NCBI GenBank assembly: GCA_023416575.1
Contig: JAEZHL010000230.1
Span: 1 to 11,931, forward strand
Length of the DNA: 11,931 nucleotides
Origin: Pseudomonadota bacterium
GTDB taxonomy: Bacteria > Pseudomonadota > Alphaproteobacteria > Rhizobiales > Hyphomicrobiaceae
Direction of reading: 5' to 3'
How positions within the stretch are numbered: the stretch's first letter is position 1; each line of letters starts with the position of its first letter. Shown here one piece after another: positions 6,710 to 11,931 of the stretch. The notes beneath the pieces are model-generated. The model was not told the DNA's origin and did no database searches. It worked only from the letters and a program-made list of their open reading frames with translations. Both the position numbers and the translations under genes were made by a program.

Positions 6710-7542
6710 GCAGTGATGTCCTGTTTGCTTTTGTTCGCGGCGCGCCTGAGATCGCGTCTCGACGTCGCGTCCGGCCGGGGACGTCCCAGATAGGCGGCCA
6801 CGACCTCTTCGTTGGCAACCACCTCGGCCGGGGTGCCGTGTGCGATATGAGCGCCGAAGTTGAGGACAGTCACGTGATCGCAGATCCCCATGACGAACCG
6901 CATATCATGCTCGACGAGAACGATCGTCATGCCGTCGTCGCGCAGCTTCTGGATGAGGCTCGCGACGAAGGCCGTTTCGACGGGATTGAGACCAGAGGCG
7001 ACCTCGTCGAGGAGCAGCAGCTTCGGCCGCGTCGCCAATGCCCGGGCGATCTCGACCAGACGCCGCGGTCCATAGGACAGCTGGCTCACGACGACGTGCG
7101 CTTGGGATTCCACGCCGACCAGCGCCAACAGCTCGTACGCCTGGCGTGCGATATCGGCCTCGTCTCGCGCCTTTTTGCGGAGCGAGAACGCGCTCGCGAA
7201 CAAGCCGGAGCGCGCATGGCGATGACAGCCGGTCATCACGACTTCGAGCGCCGTCATGTTCTCGAACAAGCGCGGCGTCTGGAACGTCCGGCAGATGCCG
7301 GCCGCGACGCGCGATTCCACCGAAGTCCAGGTCACGTCGCGTCCTTCGAGGAAGATCGTCCCCGAAGTCACTGGCGTCAAACCGGAGATGAGGTCGAATG
7401 CGGTGCTCTTGCCAGCACCGTTCGGTCCGATCAGCCCGTGAATCGTGCCGGGCCTGACGACCATGTCGAACTCACGAACGGCCACGAGCCCGCCGAACCG
7501 CCTCGTGACGCGCTGCAGTTCGAGCAGAGGAGCGGAACTCAT
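6706..7542 (-). CDS. livG: Branched-chain amino acid-type ABC transporter ATPase (LivG-like)
   Basis: A 278-residue nucleotide-binding subunit of a HAAT-family importer, on the inner face of the membrane. Walker A is GPNGAGKST (39-47), the Q-loop region RTFQTPRLF (85-93), the signature LSYGPRR (155-161, the degenerate LSYG form usual in LivG) and Walker B LLLLDE (175-180), followed by VASGLNP where PAAGLNP is more common. The switch His is in EHDM (211-214). The C-terminus has the family's VVAAYLG and then a basic tail of about 25 residues that most LivG proteins lack. The ATG overlaps the livM stop as ATGA (7539-7542). It should form a heterodimer with the LivF-like ATPase encoded at the operon's start. 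Confidence 0.95.
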   Translation of the reverse strand: MSSAPLLELQRVTRRFGGLVAVREFDMVVRPGTIHGLIGPNGAGKSTAFDLISGLTPVTSGTIFLEGRDVTWTSVESRVAAGICRTFQTPRLFENMTALEVVMTGCHRHARSGLFASAFSLRKKARDEADIARQAYELLALVGVESQAHVVVSQLSYGPRRLVEIARALATRPKLLLLDEVASGLNPVETAFVASLIQKLRDDGMTIVLVEHDMRFVMGICDHVTVLNFGAHIAHGTPAEVVANEEVVAAYLGRPRPDATSRRDLRRAANKSKQDITA

Positions 7543-8570
7543 GACCGCCTCCGCAGAATGCGTAGCGCCAGATTTTCGATAGCAGCGCCGACTCCGGCGA
7601 TGCCCTTCGGCAGGTAGACCATCGAGGCAATCAGCAGCACACCATAGGCAAGAAACTTGAACTGCGCGAAATCACGCAGGTACTCGGGCAGAACGACAAG
7701 CAGCCCCGAGCCGACGATCGCGCCCGGAAGACTGCCGATGCCACCGACCGTGATCATGATCAGCAGCACAATGGATTCGTGCCACGTGAAGGATTCCGGA
7801 CTGATGAAACGAAAGACGTGGGGCATGAACGCGCCACCGAGGCCCGCAATGGCGCAGCCCAAGGTGATCGCAATCATTTTGTAGCCGTCGGTCTTGATAC
7901 CGATGCTGCGCGCCGCGGCTTCGTTCTGGCCCAGAGCCCTAAAGGCCCGGCCGATCCGGCCATGGCTGAGGCGCAGCAAAAGGATGTACACGCACGTGAG
8001 CACGACCATCAAGGCCACGAAAAGATCGAAGCGCGTGCGCAGAGCGTATCCGGCGACGGTGGCCGTCGGCACTCCTGTTATGCCGGCCGTTCCCCCCGTG
8101 ACGGGAACCCAATTCGTAATGATCTGGTAGACGATCACTCCGAAGCCGAAAGTCGCGATCTTGAAATAGATCCCGGACAGGCGAATGAGCTGCGCCATCA
8201 TCAGGCCCGCGGCTGCGGTGATCCCGACCGCGATGAGGCAGGCGACGGGAAACGAGAGGCCGAACTGCTTTTCCAGGATTACGGTCGCATACGCCCCGAT
8301 GCCCATGAAGGCGGCGTGCCCCAATGAGAGCTGGCCCGCGATCCCGACCATCAACTGCAAACCGAGCGCCGCGATCGCGTGGAATGCGACGATGCAGCCG
8401 AGATAGAGATAAAAGCCATTGAGCCCCAATGGGAGGCTCCAGGCGACACCCATGACGAGCGCAAAGATCAGCCAGTCACGCAAGACGGCACGGCGTTGGA
8501 GATCGCGTGCCTCCGACGCTTGACCGGCTGCGATTTCGAAAGTCGCCCCTGTCGGGTTAGCATTCGACAT
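7539..8570 (-). CDS. livM: Branched-chain amino acid-type ABC transporter permease (LivM-like)
   Basis: A 343-residue inner-membrane permease. After a polar ~35-residue N-terminus come about ten hydrophobic segments. The conserved LivM stretch GIAGQLSLGHAAFMGIGAYAT is seen near residue 75, and the cytoplasmic coupling loop is GRAFRALGQNEAAARSIGI (near 210). The C-terminal half has GGIGSLPGAIVGS. The ATG at 8570 is preferred over the adjacent TTG: it forms a TGATG junction with the livH stop and has AGGA about 8 nt upstream. It partners LivH to form the substrate channel. Confidence 0.95.
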   Translation of the reverse strand: MSNANPTGATFEIAAGQASEARDLQRRAVLRDWLIFALVMGVAWSLPLGLNGFYLYLGCIVAFHAIAALGLQLMVGIAGQLSLGHAAFMGIGAYATVILEKQFGLSFPVACLIAVGITAAAGLMMAQLIRLSGIYFKIATFGFGVIVYQIITNWVPVTGGTAGITGVPTATVAGYALRTRFDLFVALMVVLTCVYILLLRLSHGRIGRAFRALGQNEAAARSIGIKTDGYKMIAITLGCAIAGLGGAFMPHVFRFISPESFTWHESIVLLIMITVGGIGSLPGAIVGSGLLVVLPEYLRDFAQFKFLAYGVLLIASMVYLPKGIAGVGAAIENLALRILRRRS

Positions 8571-9433
8571 CAACGATTTCCTAGCAAACCTGTCGGGCGC
8601 AAAATCAGGATCGCGATCATGATCGCGAAGGCGATGCTGTCCTGGTACTCGGTCGCGATGAGCTCGCCACCGAATGTTTCACCGAGCCCGATGACAAAGC
8701 CCCCGATGACCGCACCGGGAATGCTGCCGAGCGTTCCGACCGCCGCAGCGGCGAAAGCCTTCACACCGATGACACCCATGTCGAACGAGACGTAGGTGAT
8801 GGGCGCGTATAGGACGCCAGCGACCGCCCCGACAGCCGATGCGATGGCGAACGAGCTCGAGGAGGCGAGGCTCGCCCGGATTCCCATCGTTGCGGCCGTG
8901 TCCGGATCGTCAGCCGCAGCCCTGAGCGCCAAGCCGAGCCAAGTGCGCGTGAACAGCAGGTGCAAACCGACGAGCAGCAGTGGCAGAACTGCAGCGATGT
9001 AGATGTAAACCGCCGGCAGCGGATAGCCGAACAGAATGAGCACCTCGTGCGTGAGGGGCGTCGGGTAGACGACAGGATTGGCGCCCCAGATCAGGCGCGC
9101 ACCATTCGACAGGACGATGCCGATGCCCAACGTCAGCAGCACGAGATAAACTTGATCGGCTTTCCGCTTCAGGCTCGGGCGGAACGCCAGCCGCTCAATG
9201 GCGACACCCAGGACGGCAGCCCCGAGCATCGCCGCAGGCAGCAAGAGCCAGAAGGGGATTCCGGGCAGCAGGCCGAGGACCGTGAAGCCGAGGAAGGCCC
9301 CGATCATCATCATGTCGCCCTGGGCAAAGTTAACGAGCCCCATCGCGCGGTAGATCATGCTGAAGCCAATGGCAACGAGGCCATAGATGGCGCCAACAGC
9401 CAAACCGCTCATCAATAGAGTGACGAATGCCAA
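8570..9433 (-). CDS. livH: Branched-chain amino acid-type ABC transporter permease (LivH-like)
   Basis: A 287-residue inner-membrane permease with about eight hydrophobic segments. It shows family motifs near the N-terminus (SGLAVGAIYGLVAIGFSMIY, then GLVNFAQGDMMMIGA), the coupling loop GLALRAAADDPDTAATMGI (near 175) and GSIPGAVIGG in the C-terminal half. The start is taken as TTG at 9433, because a G-rich Shine-Dalgarno tract (GGAGGGGGG, plus 9441-9449) lies just upstream and relatives have a short lead before the first helix. An ATG at 9412 (residue 8) is the alternative. The binding-protein stop is 27 nt upstream. The TTG start may keep its translation lower than that of the abundant binding protein. 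Confidence 0.93.
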   Translation of the reverse strand: MAFVTLLMSGLAVGAIYGLVAIGFSMIYRAMGLVNFAQGDMMMIGAFLGFTVLGLLPGIPFWLLLPAAMLGAAVLGVAIERLAFRPSLKRKADQVYLVLLTLGIGIVLSNGARLIWGANPVVYPTPLTHEVLILFGYPLPAVYIYIAAVLPLLLVGLHLLFTRTWLGLALRAAADDPDTAATMGIRASLASSSSFAIASAVGAVAGVLYAPITYVSFDMGVIGVKAFAAAAVGTLGSIPGAVIGGFVIGLGETFGGELIATEYQDSIAFAIMIAILILRPTGLLGNR

Positions 9434-9460
9434 TGCCGAGCCCCCCTCCGGTGGCGGACT

Positions 9461-10615
9461 TCACTTCATCAGGAAGTCGAGTTTGAGTTCACCGTTGGTG
9501 AGTTTCACGAACGGCAGCGGCCGCTGGACGTCACCGTTGGGAAGCACGGTGATCGCTCCGGTCGCACCGGAGAACTCCTTCGTGCCCAGCAAGGCGTCAC
9601 GAATGCCTTCCGGGTTCAGCTTGCCGGCAGCATCGGCGCGCTTGATCGCATCGGCCAGGACGTACATGCCGTCATAGCCCATGCCTTCATACTGCGTCGG
9701 CGCCCGATTGTACTTGGCCTGCCACGCCGACACGAAACCCTTGCCGCGATCGGAGTCGATCGAGCCGGCATGGTAGTAGAGCGCGCCGTAAGACCCTTCC
9801 GAAGCAGGGCCGGCGATCTCCTGGTATTGCTTCACGGCCGGCGAGGTATTGGCGAACGTCGGGATCGCGATCTGCAATTCGCCCATTTGCTTCACAATCA
9901 AACCGGTGTCCGTGTAGAAACCGAGGATCGACACGAAATCCGGTTTGGCCTCGGCCACCTTCGCCAGGATGGGCTTGAACTCTTTCCCATGCGGCTCGTA
10001 GGCGACGCGGCCGAGGATGTTGACGCCGAGCTCCTTGGACTTGGCCTCGAATGCGTCAGCCAGCGACTGGCCGTAATTGTCGTTTCTCGCGAGAATGTAG
10101 ACCGATTTGGCCTTATGGCTCTCGAGCAGCCACTGAGCAGCGCTGGCGGAGAAGGTTTTCGCCGTCTGCGAAATGCGGACGAACCATTTGTTCCCTTTCT
10201 GCGTCAGCGACGTGTCCTGGGCCAAATGCGAGAGCAACGGAATTTCGTTGGCCTCGGTGATCTCGATCGCGGCAGCAGTTTCGGGGCTGGTGCATCCGCC
10301 GAAGATGGCCGACACCTCGTCCGCATCGATCATCCGTTGCACGGCCTGGGCGGCCTGGCCGGGGTTGCCGGCCGTATCGGCGGGAATCAGCTTGATCGTA
10401 TGAGAGCCCAGGTATTTCGTGCTGGCGATCTCATCGAGCGCGAACTTGGCAGCTTCCAGCGACTCGTTGCCGTAAACGGCGACCGCGCCGGACAATGGGC
10501 AGAAATAGCCGACCTTCACCTCCGCTGCCCCGGCAATGGCGGTCATGGAAACCATGGCCGCTGCTGAAATGCCAGTTCGCAGCAGCGCCTTGAACGTGGT
10601 CGTCGTGCGCGACAT
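9461..10615 (-). CDS. Periplasmic substrate-binding protein of the LivK type (Peripla_BP_6)
   Basis: A 384-residue precursor of the periplasmic receptor for the transporter. The start at 10615 is chosen over an in-frame ATG 17 codons upstream because GGAGG (plus 10624-10628) lies 8 nt before it and a classic signal peptide follows at once: basic MSRTTTTFKALLR, a hydrophobic core, and cleavage near AIAGAA (about residue 30). The mature part begins EVKVGYFCPLSGAVAVYG, typical of type I receptors of this class. It continues with DTAGNPGQAAQAVQRMI, IFGGCTSPETAAAI, ARNDNYGQSLADAFEA and, near the end, YDGMYVLADAIKRA. The fold is two Rossmann-like lobes. These receptors bind branched-chain amino acids, amides, urea or other small solutes, and the family alone does not give the ligand. 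The downstream hyuAB genes point to a cyclic amide or hydantoin-like compound (inference). Confidence 0.95.
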   Translation of the reverse strand: MSRTTTTFKALLRTGISAAAMVSMTAIAGAAEVKVGYFCPLSGAVAVYGNESLEAAKFALDEIASTKYLGSHTIKLIPADTAGNPGQAAQAVQRMIDADEVSAIFGGCTSPETAAAIEITEANEIPLLSHLAQDTSLTQKGNKWFVRISQTAKTFSASAAQWLLESHKAKSVYILARNDNYGQSLADAFEAKSKELGVNILGRVAYEPHGKEFKPILAKVAEAKPDFVSILGFYTDTGLIVKQMGELQIAIPTFANTSPAVKQYQEIAGPASEGSYGALYYHAGSIDSDRGKGFVSAWQAKYNRAPTQYEGMGYDGMYVLADAIKRADAAGKLNPEGIRDALLGTKEFSGATGAITVLPNGDVQRPLPFVKLTNGELKLDFLMK

Positions 10616-10623
10616 CCGATAGT

Positions 10624-10628
10624 CCTCC
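10624..10628 (-). promoter_or_regulatory. Shine-Dalgarno site fixing the binding-protein start
   Basis: The minus strand reads GGAGG 8 nt before the ATG at 10615-10613, inside the 47-nt gap after livF. It selects the start that places the signal peptide directly at the N-terminus. Confidence 0.65.
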
Positions 10629-10662
10629 CTGGAATTGCCGCAACCGCGGCTTTGACGGAAAT

Positions 10663-11397
10663 TCATTCGAGGCCGAGATAGCTGGAGCGGATCTCGGGAT
10701 CCGATTGGAGCGCGGCTGCCTCGCCCGACCGGACGATGACACCGCGCTCGAGGACGTAGGCCCGGTCGGCCAGGTCCAGCGCGGCACTCGCATTCTGCTC
10801 GATCAGAAGGATCGTGATGCCGCTGGATGCGAGCGCGTTGATCATGTCGAAAACGGCCTCGATCAGCATCGGCGCGAGGCCCATCGAGGGCTCATCGAGC
10901 AGCAAGAGACGGGGCCTCGCCATCAGAGCCCGGCCCATCGCCACCATCTGCTGCTCGCCCCCCGACAGCGTGCCCGCCTTCTGAGCACGGCGCTCGGCCA
11001 GCCGCGGGAAAGCCGTGTAGATCTCGTCCAACTCCGGCCGCGGGACGATCGACGTGCGGTGCGCGAACGAGCCGATCGTGAGATTCTCCTCGACGGTCAG
11101 GGACGCGAAGACGCGCCGCCCTTCCGGCACGACTGCGATTCCTGCACGGACGACCTCAGCAGGCTCAGCGCCGGTGATGTCGGCCCCAGCGAACGCGACC
11201 GATCCGGAATAGGGCTTCAGCAGGCCCGAGATCACGCGAATGACCGTCGACTTGCCGGCGCCATTGCGTCCGAGCAGCGCAACGATCTCGCCTTCGACGA
11301 CGTCGAGGTCGATCCCCGCCAGAACGCGGATGCCGCCGACGTAGCCAGCTTCGACCGATCGGAGTGAAAGCAGCGGGTGGGTTTGCTCAAGCGTCAT
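10663..11397 (-). CDS. livF: Branched-chain amino acid-type ABC transporter ATPase (LivF-like)
   Basis: A 244-residue ATPase subunit, partner of the LivG-like protein. Walker A is GRNGAGKST (43-51), the Q-loop region VVPEGRRVF (89-97, the LivF form), the signature LSGGEQQ (144-150), Walker B with D-loop LLLLDEPSMGLAP (164-176) and the switch region LIEQN (the LivF variant with Gln-Asn instead of His). It ends SSYLGLE, as usual for the family. The start is uncertain: ATG at 11397 fits the usual LivF length, while an in-frame GTG at 11424 would add nine residues. Neither has a clear Shine-Dalgarno site, and a putative -10 element overlaps the longer version. It is the first gene of the operon, ahead of the binding protein; livF is more often last in liv operons. 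Confidence 0.95.
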   Translation of the reverse strand: MTLEQTHPLLSLRSVEAGYVGGIRVLAGIDLDVVEGEIVALLGRNGAGKSTVIRVISGLLKPYSGSVAFAGADITGAEPAEVVRAGIAVVPEGRRVFASLTVEENLTIGSFAHRTSIVPRPELDEIYTAFPRLAERRAQKAGTLSGGEQQMVAMGRALMARPRLLLLDEPSMGLAPMLIEAVFDMINALASSGITILLIEQNASAALDLADRAYVLERGVIVRSGEAAALQSDPEIRSSYLGLE

Positions 11398-11411
11398 TTG
11401 AAAAAATTGAG

Positions 11412-11439
11412 CATATATTTTCACAAGTGTGAAGGTCGA
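11412..11439 (-). promoter_or_regulatory. Putative promoter of the liv-hyu operon
   Basis: On the minus strand, TCGACC (plus 11434-11439; 4 of 6 match to TTGACA) and TATATG (plus 11412-11417; 4 of 6 match to TATAAT) are 16 nt apart. The start of transcription would fall about 5-10 nt before the ATG at 11397, giving a nearly leaderless livF mRNA. This would agree with the missing Shine-Dalgarno site. The match is moderate; the AT-rich run around 11398-11421 is unusual for this DNA and supports a promoter. Confidence 0.4.
11420..11433. promoter_or_regulatory. Palindromic operator candidate TTCACA-AG-TGTGAA
   Basis: Two perfect 6-bp half-sites separated by 2 nt, exactly filling the spacer between the putative -35 and -10 elements of the operon promoter. 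Such placement is typical of a repressor site. Which protein binds is not shown. The XRE-cupin regulator is one candidate, though I do not see a copy of this dyad upstream of its own gene; a GntR- or TetR-type protein encoded elsewhere is the other option. Confidence 0.5.
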
Positions 11440-11449
11440 CGCGGAGATA

Positions 11450-11465
11450 TCACCAACTGTGAAAA
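11450..11465. promoter_or_regulatory. Second, imperfect operator half-site
   Basis: TCAC-N5-GTGA (11450-11462) followed by AAA repeats the core of the palindrome at 11420-11433. The two centres are about 30 bp apart, close to three helical turns. This could be a second binding site for the same regulator, upstream of the -35 element. Confidence 0.33.
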
Positions 11466-11784
11466 CTGGCCGTCATCAAACCATGTTTGCACCGCAGCAA
11501 TCCTAGCCAATCGACCTGGGATCGACCGCCGCACAGGCCTGGAAATTCTCGGAAAAACAGACAGTTAGAGGTTATGGTGAGTGCGTCGTCTGGATCGCGA
11601 CGATTTCGCATCAGCAATGAGGAAGGCCACCCCAGTCGGCCGGACTTCCGTCCTAACGGGACAAGCATATTTTCCAGGCAGGAAATACTGCGTCGGGTGC
11701 GCTGCCGCTCGGGACGGTATGGCGGCCCACATAAGGCGCGCGGTTGTACGCGCCCGGACCGGGTGAGCGCCGCCCAAGCACGAC
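11466..11784. other. Non-coding stretch upstream of the operon
   Basis: Nothing here is convincing as a gene. Open frames on both strands are Arg/Ser/Pro-rich and lack family motifs, including a plus-strand frame from ATG 11574 that stays open to the window end and a 119-codon minus-strand frame. It separates the end of the right-hand gene from the liv-hyu promoter and may hold further upstream regulatory sites. Confidence 0.5.
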
Positions 11785-11816
11785 ATCGGGGCTGCGCAGG
11801 TTTGAGCAGCCCCGAT
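11785..11816. terminator. 11-bp hairpin, probable terminator of the right-hand gene
   Basis: ATCGGGGCTGC and GCAGCCCCGAT pair perfectly around a 10-nt loop. It lies 67 nt beyond the stop codon of the minus-strand gene that enters from the right edge. There is no U tract, so it may be a Rho-assisted terminator or a 3'-end stabiliser. Confidence 0.5.
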
Positions 11817-11845
11817 CGGGTCGATGGAATGTCGGTCGCGAGCCT

Positions 11846-11865
11846 TGGCGCGCAAAGGCGCGCCA
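11846..11865. terminator. 8-bp hairpin just after the right-hand gene
   Basis: TGGCGCGC and GCGCGCCA pair perfectly over a 4-nt AAAG loop, 18 nt past the stop codon at 11884. Together with the stem at 11785-11816 it forms a tandem 3'-end structure. No U tract is seen. Confidence 0.45.
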
Positions 11866-11883
11866 GCCGCGAAAAGGTTGGAG

Positions 11884-11931
11884 CTAGTTCGCCTTGGTCT
11901 TCTTCGGAGCCTCGTCATCGGCAAAGCCGAA
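11884..11931 (-). CDS. C-terminal end of an unidentified gene (rest outside window)
   Basis: The minus strand carries an open frame from the window edge that ends in TAG at 11886-11884. It encodes FGFADDEAPKKTKAN, a charged Lys-rich tail of the kind seen at the C-termini of many bacterial proteins. Two strong hairpins follow directly, as expected after a real gene. Fifteen residues are too few to name a family. It is transcribed in the same direction as the liv-hyu operon but separated from livF by nearly 490 nt. Confidence 0.5.
   Translation of the reverse strand, partial: FGFADDEAPKKTKAN

Noticed and set aside
4709..6793. 694-codon plus-strand open frame opposite hyuA
   Set aside because: It is longer than hyuA but is an antisense shadow. 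The product is rich in Arg, His, Asp and Ala, has no motif, and hyuA on the other strand has unmistakable family motifs over the same bases.
9770..10567. 265-codon plus-strand open frame opposite the binding-protein gene
   Set aside because: Shadow frame; the minus strand has a signal peptide and a complete receptor domain.
11565..11924. 119-codon minus-strand frame near the right edge
   Set aside because: Arg/Ala/Pro-rich and without motifs. It overlaps both hairpins and the end of the right-hand gene in another frame.
11574..11931. Plus-strand frame from ATG 11574 open to the window end
   Set aside because: Ser/Arg-rich throughout, runs antisense through the hairpins and the right-hand gene tail, and shows no domain; most likely chance in GC-rich DNA.
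1..11931. Search for CRISPR arrays, insertion sequences, integrase genes, attachment-site repeats and rRNA/tRNA genes
   Set aside because: By reading alone I found no regularly spaced repeats, transposase or recombinase motifs, long direct repeats or RNA gene signatures.

Overview
The window looks like chromosomal DNA from a high-GC alphaproteobacterium, most likely of the Hyphomicrobiales/Rhizobiales type. This rests on strong GC bias at third codon positions, a methylmalonyl-CoA mutase of the mitochondrial/proteobacterial single-chain type, and a large catabolic operon with a Liv-type ABC transporter. That is an inference from protein style. No taxonomic marker such as rRNA is present.

Layout. 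(1) Positions 3-923 (+) are the C-terminal 306 residues of methylmalonyl-CoA mutase, followed by a perfect hairpin that probably serves as its terminator. (2) Positions 990-2115 form a patchy, gene-poor stretch. It holds two small minus-strand genes with good Shine-Dalgarno sequences (one with a cysteine cluster), one weak plus-strand small ORF and otherwise unassigned DNA. By eye its base composition and codon use differ from both flanks. (3) Positions 2116-2733 (-) encode an XRE-type HTH regulator with a C-terminal cupin sensor domain. A hairpin follows its stop, and a possible 45-codon small ORF lies upstream. (4) Positions 3012-11397 (-) are one long operon, transcribed right to left: livF-like ATPase, periplasmic binding protein, livH-like permease, livM-like permease, livG-like ATPase, hydantoinase/oxoprolinase subunit A (hyuA) and subunit B (hyuB). 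The last five genes are joined by 1-4 nt stop/start overlaps. (5) Positions 11398-11883 hold the putative operon promoter with a palindromic operator, then mostly non-coding DNA with two strong hairpins. (6) Positions 11884-11931 (-) are the last 15 codons of an unidentified gene.

How the genes work together. The binding protein should capture a small solute in the periplasm, and the LivH/LivM pore powered by LivF/LivG should import it. HyuA/HyuB would then open a lactam or hydantoin-like ring, or carboxylate a ketone, in an ATP-dependent reaction. Co-translation of hyuAB with the transporter suggests that the imported solute is the HyuAB substrate. The sequence cannot say which compound it is; hydantoins, 5-oxoproline and related cyclic amides are the first candidates. 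The XRE-cupin protein downstream, in the same orientation, is the obvious candidate local regulator. I see no mobile element, CRISPR array or RNA gene, and no clear evidence for a wholly new system. The least explained items are the small ORFs and the operator.
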